This document shows positions 1-8,578 of a stretch of DNA of 64,000 bases, piece by piece. Within the stretch, counting starts at the first letter, position 1. Every line of letters starts with the position of its first letter. The DNA is from Roseiarcus sp963764955 (GTDB lineage Bacteria; Pseudomonadota; Alphaproteobacteria; Rhizobiales; Beijerinckiaceae). The notes under the pieces are model-generated. The model was given only the letters and a program-made list of their open reading frames with translations. It was not told where the DNA came from and did no database searches. The stretch is taken from assembly GCA_963764955.1 (NCBI GenBank), contig CAVXVE010000052.1, positions 1-64,000 on the forward strand. Direction: 5' to 3'. The translations under genes were made by a program, and so were the position numbers.

Positions 1-39
1 TACGCGCATTTATTGACGTTTAAGCGCATTTATTTGCAT
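1..39 (-). repeat. 10-bp periodic repeat array, cut by the window edge
   Basis: Read on the minus strand, positions 39 to 1 divide into 10-base units ATGCAAATAA, ATGCGCTTAA, ACGTCAATAA and ATGCGCGTA(?), each with a purine-pyrimidine-G start and a TAA end. The last unit runs off the window. The unit closely matches the array at 24201-24250 (first unit there ACGCAAATAA), which lies in the opposite orientation. Function is unknown. The 10-bp period places every unit on the same face of the helix, which would suit a protein-binding array, but this is inference. Confidence 0.55.
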
Positions 40-270
40 GGTCTTTGCGCGGGAGTTCGCGCTCTGGTTGCGTGAGCCCCTCGGGCTCCGACCCGAGCCC
101 GCTTAGCCCCGGACTCCGCCGAATCGCGCGCGCTGGACCTCAGGCGCAGAGGTCCGCGGAAGACACGGACAGGCAAAGCGCGAAAAGTCGCGCAAAGGAG
201 CAGTTAAACCCATGAAATCGTTGGCGCGCGTAACCTTGTGCGCGGACCGCGACCGTCGCCAGGCGGCCGC

Positions 271-904
271 TCAGGCCGCGCGCTCGCCCAGGATCTCGCC
301 GGACTGGATGCGCCAGACCTCGGCCGCGTTCATCCGCGCCCAGGCGTCGCTCAGCGAGTTGTTGGCGTCGATCGCCTTTGAGGCGTCCTCGATCACGAAG
401 GTCTCGAAGCCTTCGCGCCGCGCGTCCAGCGCCGAATGGGCGACGCAGAAGTCAGTCGCGAGACCACAGGCGAAGATCCGCTTCACCCCGCGCGCCTTGA
501 GCAGCGCCCCAAGCCCGGTCGTCGTCTTGCCGTCGGCCTCGACGAAGGCCGAATAGGAGTTGATCCCCGGATGCATGCCCTTGCGCAGGATGAGGAAGGC
601 GAGATCGACCGCGAGATGCGGGATGCAGCGCCGCGCCCGGCGTCCCCTGCACGCAATGGTCCGGCCAGAGGGTCTGGTCGCCGTAATGCAGGCGTTTCGT
701 ATCGAACGGCTTCGCGCCCTCGTGGGCGGCGGCGAACGAGGCGTGGATCGGTGGATGCCAGTCCTGGGTGATGACGACGTTCTCGAACCGGCGAGCCAGC
801 CGGTTGACGAGCGCGACGATCTCGTCGCCGCCATCGACCGCCAGCGCTCCGCCCGGCATGAAATCGGCCTGCAGGTCGATCGCCAGAAGAACGTCCTGGC
901 TCAT
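271..904 (-). CDS. pncA: Nicotinamidase PncA (one frameshift)
   Basis: Hydrolyses nicotinamide to nicotinate in NAD salvage; cytosolic isochorismatase-fold cysteine hydrolase. The N-terminal part (MSQDVLLAIDLQADF..., then TQDWHPP and HYGDQTLWPDHCVQG) is in one frame. The C-terminal part (GMHPGINSYSAF, then ACGLATDFCVAHSALDA with the nucleophile Cys) is in another. The catalytic Asp (D10), the metal-binding D-x-H motif and the catalytic Cys are all present. The frames would join if one extra base near 620 (in cccgcatctcg) were removed. The start ATG overlaps the stop of the upstream YbhN-like gene (ATGA), suggesting an operon. The break is probably a sequencing error because the protein is complete on both sides of it. 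Confidence 0.85.
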
Positions 905-1875
905 TGATCGAAATTGCCGGGGCCATCGGGGTCAACTCCTCTCGTCGGCAAGGGCGCCCGCCAGCGTTTGCGCTCATAGTCCAAAACGACGATCAGCGCG
1001 AAGATCAGCGGCAGGATGAGATACAGAAGCCGGAACACCAGCAAGGCTGCGACGACATTGGCCTGCGGCGCGTCCGGCATCGCCCTTAAGAATGTGACCT
1101 CGAGCACGCCGAGGCCTCCGGGCGCGTGGCTCACAAGCGCGAGCGAAAACGAGGCGACAAAGACCCCGAGCACGATCACGAAGCCGGGATTAACCGCCGC
1201 AGGGAGCGCGAAATAGATGATGCCGGACGCGCCGAGCAGTTCGAGAGGGCCAGCGAGCAGTTGCCTCGCCGCGACCGCCGGACGCGGGTAGACAAGTTCG
1301 AAGGGGCCGATCTTGATTCGGGGAAAATGCAGAAGGGCGCCGACGACGTATAGGCTGGGCGCTAAGACAAGCGCCGCTGCGACGGCTTGACCGAGCCAGA
1401 GCGGCGCGTTGGCGAAGCGCTCGGCCAACCTGGGGTGAAACAGCAGGCAAAAACCGCCCACTGTCGCGGCGCCGAGCGCAAAGGTGAAGGAGCAGAAAGC
1501 AACGAGCACGCCGATCTCGCCGACGCTGAGCCCTTTCTCAGAATAGGCCCGATACCGCACAACCGCGCCCGAGAGCACCGAAGCGCCGATATTGTGGGCG
1601 AGCGCATAGGCTGTAAACGACGCCACCGCCACATATCGCCAGCTGAGGCGGCGGCCCAAATGCATGAGCGCGATCTGGTCGTACCAGGCGAGCGCCGCAT
1701 AGGCGAGGGAGGTCGAACCGATCGCGAGCAGCCATCGCGCGAGCGAGATCGAGAAGAGCGCGCTTTTCAGGCTGGCGAGCGAAAGCCCGCGCAAATCCTT
1801 GAAAAGAAGCCACGACGACACCGCCACGGCGCCAAGGCCGATGACCGGCCACGCGGCGTCGTGAAGGCGTTTCAT
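901..1875 (-). CDS. YbhN/UPF0104-type membrane protein (LPG synthase TM-domain family)
   Basis: Integral membrane protein of about 324 residues with the pattern of the lysylphosphatidylglycerol synthase transmembrane domain family (UPF0104, YbhN). It has repeated hydrophobic helices, and the segment HNIGASVLSGAVVRYRAYS followed by SHAPGGLGVLEVTFL matches the family's conserved loops. There is no C-terminal aminoacyl-transferase domain, so it should not make lysyl-PG itself; the function of such stand-alone domains is not settled. The start was taken at the ATG for MKRLHDAAWPVIGLG. The longer reading upstream is Arg-rich and looks noncoding. The stop overlaps the pncA start by the ATGA arrangement. 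Confidence 0.8.
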   Translation of the reverse strand: MKRLHDAAWPVIGLGAVAVSSWLLFKDLRGLSLASLKSALFSISLARWLLAIGSTSLAYAALAWYDQIALMHLGRRLSWRYVAVASFTAYALAHNIGASVLSGAVVRYRAYSEKGLSVGEIGVLVAFCSFTFALGAATVGGFCLLFHPRLAERFANAPLWLGQAVAAALVLAPSLYVVGALLHFPRIKIGPFELVYPRPAVAARQLLAGPLELLGASGIIYFALPAAVNPGFVIVLGVFVASFSLALVSHAPGGLGVLEVTFLRAMPDAPQANVVAALLVFRLLYLILPLIFALIVVLDYERKRWRAPLPTRGVDPDGPGNFDQ

Positions 1876-2127
1876 CCCAGTCCTCGATCTCAACGGCTCA
1901 CCTGGCGCCCCGCTCGCCCTCCCTGCCCGAGCGAACAGGCAAACGCAAGATTGGCGCCTGGCTGCGCGCTTGCGCCGCGATCTCCAAGCTTTACAGAAAG
2001 GCGCGAATCGTGGCCCACCTTGCGCTGATGCGTCGAACACTCGCGCCGATTCCACGACCGATCAGCGAACGACTCGGGCTCGATATGCCGCCCCGACTTG
2101 ACGTCGGCGCGGCCCCAGAGCATCTGC

Positions 2128-2955
2128 ATGCCGCCGATGCCGATACTCGTTCTGCCTTTTCCGGCGATCAATCCCGTTCTCGTGCAGTGGGGTCCGCTGG
2201 CCATTCGCTGGTACGCGCTCGCCTATATCGGCGGCCTTGTCCTTGGTTGGCTGCTCATTCGCCGGATCGTCTCCGACGACCGGTACTGGAACGGGAAAAA
2301 GCGCCCGAGCGCCGACAGCATCGACGATCTGCTCGTCTATTGCGCCTTCGGCGTCATCATCGGGGGTCGCCTCGGCAATGTGCTATTCTACGATCCGCGG
2401 TACTACTTCTCGCATCCGATCGAGATTTTCAAAATCTGGGAAGGCGGCATGGCCTTTCACGGCGGGCTGATCGGCGCGCTGATCGGCGTGCTCCTGTTCT
2501 GCCGTCGCTACAACGCGCCGACGCTGACCACGCTCGACCTCTGCTCGCTCGTGGCGCCGATTGGCATCTTCCTTGGCCGAATCGCGAACTTCATCCGTCC
2601 CGAGCTCTGGGGCCGCCCGACCGATGTGCCATGGGCTGTTATCTTTCCAGGGACGGATGGACGGCCGCGCCACCCAAGTCAGATTTATGAAGCGCTGCTC
2701 GAAGGACTGCTGGCGTTTGTCATTCTTTATACGCTGGCGCGAAAGGGCGCGCTGCGCCGTCCAGGCGTCCTTATGGGCGTGTTCGCGATCGTTTATGGGG
2801 CGGCGCGCATTTTCAGCGAATTCTTTCGTGAGCCCGATCCGCGCCTTGAGGCCTTGGGGCGTGGGCTGACGATGGGCATGGTCCTTTCGCTTCCCCTCAT
2901 CATCGTCGGAATCGGAGTGCTGGCGTGGAGCTACCGGCGGGGCGCCGCGCCGTGA
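2128..2955 (+). CDS. lgt: Prolipoprotein diacylglyceryl transferase
   Basis: Transfers diacylglycerol from phosphatidylglycerol to the lipobox Cys of prolipoproteins at the inner membrane, the first step of lipoprotein maturation. About 275 residues with seven predicted membrane helices. Signature segments are visible: GRIANFIRPELWG (the Lgt signature with conserved Arg and Asn), GGMAFHGGLIG earlier, and HPSQIYEA at about residue 182. ATG at 2128 (MPPMPILVL) is chosen; ATG 2137 is equally possible. The last codons overlap the GTG start of the MidA-type gene, so lgt, the methyltransferase and pgeF form a translationally coupled series. Several lipoproteins elsewhere in the window (21017, 39251, 52944) would be substrates. 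Confidence 0.95.
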   Translation: MPPMPILVLPFPAINPVLVQWGPLAIRWYALAYIGGLVLGWLLIRRIVSDDRYWNGKKRPSADSIDDLLVYCAFGVIIGGRLGNVLFYDPRYYFSHPIEIFKIWEGGMAFHGGLIGALIGVLLFCRRYNAPTLTTLDLCSLVAPIGIFLGRIANFIRPELWGRPTDVPWAVIFPGTDGRPRHPSQIYEALLEGLLAFVILYTLARKGALRRPGVLMGVFAIVYGAARIFSEFFREPDPRLEALGRGLTMGMVLSLPLIIVGIGVLAWSYRRGAAP

Positions 2956-4046
2956 CGGAGCTCCTCGATGAAATCAAAGCAATGATCGCGGAGCGCGGCC
3001 CGATCACGGTCGAGCAATATATGCAGTTGGTGCTCGCCCATCCCGATCTCGGTTACTACATGAGCCGAGATCCCTTCGGCGCGACGGGCGATTTCACAAC
3101 TGCCCCCGAGATATCGCAGATGTTCGGCGAGCTGATCGGGCTTTGGGCGGCCGAAGTTTGGTCAAGCATGGGCTCTCCCGATCCGGTGCGCCTCGTCGAA
3201 CTCGGGCCGGGGCGCGGCACGCTGATGAGCGATGCGCTGCGCGCCGGTCGCATCGTTCCTGCTTTTCGCAACGCTCTCGACGTCCGCCTCGTCGAGACGA
3301 GCCCGGCGCTTGCAGCGATGCAGCACGAATTGCTTGTCGATTGCGGCGTGGCGGTCTCTTGGGCGCAGACCCTGAAGGAAATCCCGGACGGCCCGGCGAT
3401 CGTGATCGGGAACGAATTTCTCGACGCGTTGCCGGTGCGCCAATTCGTGCGCGTCAACGGTCAGTGGCGCGAGCGCACCGTGCGTGTGAACGAGGAGGGC
3501 GCGCTTGCCTTCGCCGTCGCCGATAAGCCTGAGCCCTATATCAGAGCCAACGCGGCGAACGGCGAAGTCCTCGAAGTGAGCCCTTCCGGCCATCGGGTGA
3601 TGTTTGAACTCGGCGCGCGGCTCGTGAAACAGGGCGGCGCCGCGCTGCTGATCGACTATGGCCATGTCGTTACCCGATTTGGCGACACGCTGCAGGCCCT
3701 GCGCGCCCACCGCTATGTCGACCCGCTCATTGCGCCTGGTGAGTGCGACCTCACGACCCATGTCGATTTCGCCGCCATGGCGCGCAGCGCGAGCGCCGCC
3801 GGCGTCGCCGTCTATGGCCCGATCGACCAGGGCGATTTTCTCCGCGCCATCGGCATCGACTTGCGGACAAAGGCGCTCGCCGAGCGCGCCACTCTTGACC
3901 ACGCGGAGGAATTCGAACGGGCGCGGGCGCGGCTGGTGGGCAAGGGCCAGGGCGAGATGGGCGCTCTTTTCAAGGCGATGGCGGTCGCCGACCGCAGGCT
4001 GAGGCCGCCGCCCGGCTTCCAACCCGCAAGCTCGAAGCCCGCGTGA
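2952..4046 (+). CDS. MidA/NDUFAF7-family SAM-dependent methyltransferase
   Basis: Class I SAM-dependent methyltransferase of the DUF185 (COG1565) family. The N-terminal signature GPITVEQYMQLVLAHPDLGYY and the SAM-binding glycine-rich motif VELGPGRGTLMSDAL are clear, followed by GNEFLDALPVRQF, a family hallmark. The mitochondrial homologue NDUFAF7 methylates an arginine of a complex I subunit; the bacterial substrate is not established. The start is the GTG at 2952, which overlaps the lgt stop (GTGA) and gives the expected family length of about 364 residues. The 3' end overlaps the GTG start of pgeF by 4 bases. Confidence 0.9.
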   Translation: MTELLDEIKAMIAERGPITVEQYMQLVLAHPDLGYYMSRDPFGATGDFTTAPEISQMFGELIGLWAAEVWSSMGSPDPVRLVELGPGRGTLMSDALRAGRIVPAFRNALDVRLVETSPALAAMQHELLVDCGVAVSWAQTLKEIPDGPAIVIGNEFLDALPVRQFVRVNGQWRERTVRVNEEGALAFAVADKPEPYIRANAANGEVLEVSPSGHRVMFELGARLVKQGGAALLIDYGHVVTRFGDTLQALRAHRYVDPLIAPGECDLTTHVDFAAMARSASAAGVAVYGPIDQGDFLRAIGIDLRTKALAERATLDHAEEFERARARLVGKGQGEMGALFKAMAVADRRLRPPPGFQPASSKPA

Positions 4047-4819
4047 GCGCGGTTCAGTTCCTCACTGCGGGGTCGCTGCGGCTTCCGGGGCTCGCGCACG
4101 GGTTCTTCACCCGCGTCGGTGGAGTCTCTCAGGGCGTCTATGCATCGCTGAACGTCGGTGTCGGCTCGCGTGATGCGCCGCAAGCGGTCACGGAAAACCG
4201 CGCCCGAGCCGCGGCTGCGCTCGGAATCGCGCCGGAAAGCCTTGCCGTGCCCTACCAGGTTCACTCGCCAGACGCGATCGCAATCGCGGAGCGATGGCGG
4301 CCGGACGCGCGCCCTCGCTGCGACGGGCTTGTAACGGCAACGTCTGGCCTCGCGCTCGGCGTGACGGGCGCCGACTGCGGCATGATCTTGTTCGCCGATA
4401 AGCGCGCCCGCGTCATTGGCGCGGCGCATGCGGGATGGAAGGGGGCGCTTTCGGGCGTGGTCGACGCCACCGTCGCGGCGATGGAAAAGCTCGGCGCCAA
4501 ACGGGACAATGTTGTGGCCGCGCTCGGGCCCTGCATCGGCCACGGGTCCTATGAGGTTGGCCCGGAGTTCGTCGCCGCCTTCGCAGACGCTGGGGAAGAC
4601 ACGGCGCGCTATTTCACCCAAAGGGGCAAAGCGAGCCACTCGATGTTCAATCTCAACGCCTATATCGCGGAGCGCGCCGAGCGCGCGGGCGTTGGACGCT
4701 TCGAGGATCTGCGGCTCGACACTTACGCCGATGAGCGCCGCTTCTTCAGCTATCGCCGCGCCACGCATCGGAAGGAGCCGGATTACGGCCGGATGATGTC
4801 GGTCATCGTCATGGATTAA
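4043..4819 (+). CDS. pgeF: Peptidoglycan editing factor / laccase-domain protein PgeF
   Basis: YfiH/DUF152 family, formerly called multicopper polyphenol oxidase. Members act as purine nucleoside phosphorylase/adenosine deaminase and in E. coli remove misincorporated L-Ser from peptidoglycan precursors. The zinc-binding residues are visible in TGADCGMIL (about residue 109), AAHAGWKGAL (about 126) and LGPCIGHGSYEVG (about 162). The N-terminal HGFFTRVGGVSQGVYASLN block is also typical. 258 residues, full length. It starts with GTG overlapping the preceding methyltransferase stop. The lgt, methyltransferase and pgeF order is a common alphaproteobacterial operon. Confidence 0.92.
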   Translation: MSAVQFLTAGSLRLPGLAHGFFTRVGGVSQGVYASLNVGVGSRDAPQAVTENRARAAAALGIAPESLAVPYQVHSPDAIAIAERWRPDARPRCDGLVTATSGLALGVTGADCGMILFADKRARVIGAAHAGWKGALSGVVDATVAAMEKLGAKRDNVVAALGPCIGHGSYEVGPEFVAAFADAGEDTARYFTQRGKASHSMFNLNAYIAERAERAGVGRFEDLRLDTYADERRFFSYRRATHRKEPDYGRMMSVIVMD

Positions 4820-4997
4820 GCCGCCGGACGGCAATTTCCGTTCCTTGACAGGCCCTCGGCGCGCGGCCAATTAAGGCGGCAACCCGCTTTGTGATCGGCG
4901 CCGGCGGGTTCAAAAATGCGCCGTGAGGGATCTGCATGTTCGCTCCGGCCTTGGCGAAGCGGCTGTCGCGTGGCGGCGACCACGAGCGGTGGAGAGC

Positions 4998-5501
4998 GTG
5001 AGCGACCGGCGCTTGCGCCATGCCGACAGCGCCGCCTTTCGACATGCAATGCGGGCGTTGTCTTCGGGAGTCGCGATCGTCGCGTGCGGCGACGGCGAAG
5101 CCCGCGCCGGCTGCACGGTCATCTCGCTCGCGTCGCTGTCGCTGGCGCCGCCGACGCTCATTGTCTGCCTCGCGCGCTCCTCTTCGACGCTCGCCAGATT
5201 GCGCGAGGTGGGCGCATTTTCGGTGAACCTGCTCACCGCCCGCCATCAGGCAGTCGCCCATCGCTTCAGCGGCCACAGCGGCGTGCATGGACCGCGACGC
5301 TTCGATGGGGCGCAATGGACCACGCTCTCGACGGGCGCCCCTGTCCTTGCCGATGCGCTCGCGGCGTTCGATTGCCTGGTCGAAGAGGTCATCGAACGCC
5401 ACTCCCACGCAATCGTCCTCGGCGCCGTCGTGAGCCTCAAGGAGGGCCTCGACGAGCCGGTCCTGGCGCGCCGGCGCGGGGACTATGCGCCCCTGGTTTA
5501 G
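4998..5501 (+). CDS. Flavin reductase-domain protein
   Basis: FMN-binding split-barrel protein of the flavin reductase (HpaC/RutF-like) family. The block FRHAMRALSSGVAIVACGDG, then AGCTVISLASLSLAPPT and RFSGHSGVHGPRRF correspond to the family's FMN-contacting segments. Such proteins reduce FMN with NAD(P)H, usually for a partner monooxygenase. No monooxygenase lies next to it, so its partner is unknown. The start is uncertain: GTG 4998 (VSDRRLRH) gives about 167 residues, the usual length, while an upstream GTG at 4923 adds a tail unlike the family. It is not obviously in an operon: 178 bases separate it from pgeF and the next gene is convergent. Confidence 0.75.
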   Translation: MSDRRLRHADSAAFRHAMRALSSGVAIVACGDGEARAGCTVISLASLSLAPPTLIVCLARSSSTLARLREVGAFSVNLLTARHQAVAHRFSGHSGVHGPRRFDGAQWTTLSTGAPVLADALAAFDCLVEEVIERHSHAIVLGAVVSLKEGLDEPVLARRRGDYAPLV

Positions 5502-5601
5502 GGCGGCGCTTCATCCAACGGCTTCGCCCAGGCTGGGTCCGAGCGACCCCGCAAGGCCGCAGAGTCAACCAGGCGCGCGTTCCTTTCCAGCCTCCCTCTC
5601 G

Positions 5602-5871
5602 TCAGCAATCCGTGCAAATGCTGTTGTCGATGCGGTTGTCCTCATGCCGGATGGTCCTGTCGAGCGGTGTCGGACCCGACGCCTGCGGAACGCCGGGCCG
5701 CGGAACCGTCGCGCCGGTGCCCGTCAGATAGTCCTGATTCAGAAGTTGTCCCGGCGCGGGCTTGGCGAGCTGCGGGGCGACCAAACCGCTATTGTTTTGC
5801 GCACGGGCCGCAAGGCTCGCCATCGGCGCGATAAGCGCAGAAAGGACGGCCAAAAAAGCAAATCTTGCCAT
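5602..5871 (-). CDS. Small exported protein, conserved in Hyphomicrobiales
   Basis: 89 residues. An N-terminal signal peptide (MARFAFLAVLSALIAPMASL, cleavage likely after AARA) is followed by a short Pro- and Gly-rich mature part. The C-terminus DNRIDNSICTDC, with two Cys, resembles the ending of small exported proteins recalled from rhizobial genomes; the function of that family is unknown. The two Cys could form a disulfide in the periplasm. It is convergent with the flavin reductase gene. The 210 bases between its start and cobB must hold its promoter; I could not identify one with confidence. Confidence 0.65.
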   Translation of the reverse strand: MARFAFLAVLSALIAPMASLAARAQNNSGLVAPQLAKPAPGQLLNQDYLTGTGATVPRPGVPQASGPTPLDRTIRHEDNRIDNSICTDC

Positions 5872-6081
5872 TGTCCGTATTCTCTAAATGAGACCTAGGC
5901 GACTGGGGCCACGCCCGAAATCGAGGCCTCGACAAGAAAAAAATGTCGTCGAGATCCCTTTTGAACAAGGGGCGCGCCGCCATTTTTTTGCCGTAAGCAG
6001 ACAAAAGCCGCTGAGCGCTATTCCCGGCCCAGGGCCTGGCGGCTTATACGATCTTCGCGACTGCGCGTCGCACGCCAAACC

Positions 6082-7395
6082 TCACGCCTCGGCGATCACA
6101 TGAAAGAACGAGCCGCTGACACGACCTCTTCGCGAGCCTGACGGCGCTTCCGGGGCGCCATATACGTCGCGAACAAAGGCGAAAGGATCGTCGCCACCGT
6201 CCGCGGAGACGGTCGCGTAGTGGAACTCGTGACCCCGCAGGAGAGCGTCCTTCGCCCCGAGTGCGCAGTTCGAGGCGATCCGGGCCTCGCGATAGCCGAG
6301 CGTCATGCGGCGCTTTTCGAAACTGGTTCTGACCCCCAGAAGACCCGCCATCGGGTAGGCGACGCCCGACGCGTCGATCAGGCTCTGGCCGAGGGCCATA
6401 TAGCCCCCGCATTCGCCATGCACCGGCCGCGTCTCGGCGAAAAGCCTCAGCCCCTCGCGAAAGCGCGCCGCCGCGGCAAGCCGCCCGGCGTGCAATTCGG
6501 GATAGCCGCCCGGAAGCCAGCACACGTCGCAGTCCTCCGGAGGCGGCTCATCGGCGAGCGGCGAGAACGGGACGATCTCGGCCCCGTCCGCCCGCCAGCC
6601 TTGCACGAGATGCGGGTAGATAAACGAGAACGCCGCGTCGCGCGCGAGCGCGATGCGCTGTCCCGGCGGCCGAACCGCGACCGGCGCCGCCCCGAGCGGA
6701 ACGCAATCGAGTTCGCCCGCCAGTGCGAGAACGCGGTCGCAATCGACATGCGTCTCGACGAAATCGGCGATCGCCTCGAGGCGCTCCCCGAGCGCTTGCG
6801 TCTCGCTCGCCTGAACGAGGCCCAGATGGCGCTCGGGCAGCGTGACGTTCTCGTTGCGCGGCATCGCACCCACGACTGGAACGCCGATCGCCTCGATGGC
6901 TTGCGTGACCAGCCGGCGGTGGCGCTCGCTGCCGACGCGATTGACGATGACGCCGGCGACTTTGAGCCGCTCGTCATAAGTCCAGCAGCCCTTGACCACC
7001 GCAGCCGCCGATTGCGCCTGGCCGCTAACGTCGATGACGAGCAGGACCGGCATGGCGAGCGCCGCCGCCACATCGGCCGAGGCGCCGGTGCGCCCGCTTG
7101 TCGAAGGCACGCCGTCGAACAGTCCCATCGACGCTTCGCACAAAGCAAGCGCGCTTCGTCCCGCCGCCTGGGCGGCAAGCGCCGCCAGAAGCTCGGGCGC
7201 CATGGCCCAGGAATCGAGGTTGACGCCTTCCCGCCCGGACGCCGCGGCGTGAAAGGCCGGATCGATATAATCGGGGCCCGATTTGAGGCCGACAACGTCG
7301 ACATCGCGACGCCTGAACGCGCGCAAAAGGCCGAGCGTCGCCGTCGTCTTGCCGCTGCCGGAGCGAGGCGCGGCGATCATGAGGCCGCGGGTCAC
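6082..7395 (-). CDS. cobB: Cobyrinic acid a,c-diamide synthase (hydrogenobyrinate form)
   Basis: ATP- and glutamine-dependent amidation of the a and c carboxylates of (hydrogeno)byrinic acid. The N-terminal dethiobiotin-synthetase-like domain has the P-loop APRSGSGKTTATLGL (residues 8-22) and SGPDYIDPAFHAAASG. The C-terminal class I glutaminase-like domain has the nucleophile Cys in GECGGYMALG (about residue 327) and a late His region (RGHEFHYA). 437 residues, full length for CobB. It reads leftward and is divergent from cbiD, with only 47 bases between the starts. It produces the substrate for the CobN-dependent cobalt chelatase. Confidence 0.95.
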   Translation of the reverse strand: MTRGLMIAAPRSGSGKTTATLGLLRAFRRRDVDVVGLKSGPDYIDPAFHAAASGREGVNLDSWAMAPELLAALAAQAAGRSALALCEASMGLFDGVPSTSGRTGASADVAAALAMPVLLVIDVSGQAQSAAAVVKGCWTYDERLKVAGVIVNRVGSERHRRLVTQAIEAIGVPVVGAMPRNENVTLPERHLGLVQASETQALGERLEAIADFVETHVDCDRVLALAGELDCVPLGAAPVAVRPPGQRIALARDAAFSFIYPHLVQGWRADGAEIVPFSPLADEPPPEDCDVCWLPGGYPELHAGRLAAAARFREGLRLFAETRPVHGECGGYMALGQSLIDASGVAYPMAGLLGVRTSFEKRRMTLGYREARIASNCALGAKDALLRGHEFHYATVSADGGDDPFAFVRDVYGAPEAPSGSRRGRVSGSFFHVIAEA

Positions 7396-7442
7396 GGGCA
7401 GCCCTCTAGGCAGACCCGATCACGCGCGCTAGGCCCTTGCGC

Positions 7443-8543
7443 ATGTCCGAGGCAGAGAGGGCGACGCCGCTTAGGCGCGGCTGGACCACAGGCGCCTGCG
7501 CCGCCGGGGCGGTGCGCGCGGCGTTCGAAGCGCTTCTGACCGGCCACTTTCCCGATCCTGTTCCCGTCGCGCTGCCGAAGGGTTTGCGGCCGGAATTCGC
7601 CCTCGCCACTCATGAGCTCAAGCCCGATTTCGCGCGGGCGGGCATCGTCAAGGACGCGGGCGACGATCCGGACGTCACCCATGGCGCGCTGATCGTGGCG
7701 ACCGTCCGCCGCGCGAGCCCAGGCGCAGGCGTGAGCTTCGAGGCCGGCGAAGGCGTTGGGACTGTGACCCGGCCCGGCCTGCCGCTGCCGGTGGGCGAGC
7801 CGGCGATCAATCCGGCGCCACGCGCGATGATCCGCGCCAATCTCGGAGAGGTCGCCGCGAGGCTCGGCGCGGGCGCCGACGCGATCGTCGAAATCTCCAT
7901 TCCCGGCGGCGAGAGGATCGCCAAGCGCACCGCCAACGGACGGCTCGGCATCGTCGGCGGCCTGTCGATCCTGGGCACGACCGGCGTGGTCATTCCCTAT
8001 TCGTGTTCGGCCTGGATCGCCTCGATCCATCGCGGCGTGGACGTCGCGCGCGCCAGTGGATGCGCGCATATCGGCGCGGCGACCGGAGAGACGTCCGAAG
8101 CCGCGATCCGCGCGCTTTACGGCCTCCCCGACTATGCGATGATCGAGATGGGCGATTTTGTCGGAGGCCTCCTGAAATATCTGCGCGAGCATCCCGTCGC
8201 GCGCCTCACCATCGCCGGCGGTCCGGCGAAGATGACCAAGCTTGCCGAGGGCAAGCTGGATTTGCATTCGAAGCGCGGCGCCGTCGATCTTGCGGCGCTC
8301 GCCAAGCGCGTCGCGGACGCGGGCGGCGCGCCCACGCTTGCCGAGGCAATCGCCAGCGCCAATAGCGGGTTGCATGCGTTCGAACTGGCTCAAGCGGCAC
8401 GCTTCGACTTGCCGGCGCTGGTCGCCGACGCCGCATGGGCGACCGCCGCGGCCGTGCTCGCCGGCCAGCCGAGCGAGGTTGAAACGGTCATCGTCAGCCG
8501 CGACGGGCGCGTGCTCGCAAGCAGCGGGTTCAGGAGGGTTTAG
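7443..8543 (+). CDS. cbiD: CbiD, C1-methyltransferase of corrin ring synthesis
   Basis: In the anaerobic pathway CbiD methylates C1 of cobalt-precorrin-5B. The N-terminal LRRGWTTGACAAGAVRAAFEA and the internal GLSILGTTGVVIPYSCSAW are diagnostic of CbiD. 366 residues, full length. The surrounding genes (cobG, cobK, cobN) belong to the oxygen-dependent pathway, in which CobF does the C1 methylation. No cobF is visible in this window, so CbiD probably fills that step (inference). ATG 7443 is chosen over the TTG two codons upstream. It stands alone on the plus strand between cobB and cobM, so it needs its own promoter within about 47 bases. Confidence 0.93.
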   Translation: MSEAERATPLRRGWTTGACAAGAVRAAFEALLTGHFPDPVPVALPKGLRPEFALATHELKPDFARAGIVKDAGDDPDVTHGALIVATVRRASPGAGVSFEAGEGVGTVTRPGLPLPVGEPAINPAPRAMIRANLGEVAARLGAGADAIVEISIPGGERIAKRTANGRLGIVGGLSILGTTGVVIPYSCSAWIASIHRGVDVARASGCAHIGAATGETSEAAIRALYGLPDYAMIEMGDFVGGLLKYLREHPVARLTIAGGPAKMTKLAEGKLDLHSKRGAVDLAALAKRVADAGGAPTLAEAIASANSGLHAFELAQAARFDLPALVADAAWATAAAVLAGQPSEVETVIVSRDGRVLASSGFRRV

Positions 8544-8578
8544 CAAAGGAGCCTGCATGAGGCGCCGCGTCGCTGGCT

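Noticed and set aside
82..101. GC hairpin CGGGCTC/GAGCCCG as a terminator of an upstream gene
   Set aside because: No T-run on either strand and no gene end nearby; may be chance in GC-rich DNA.
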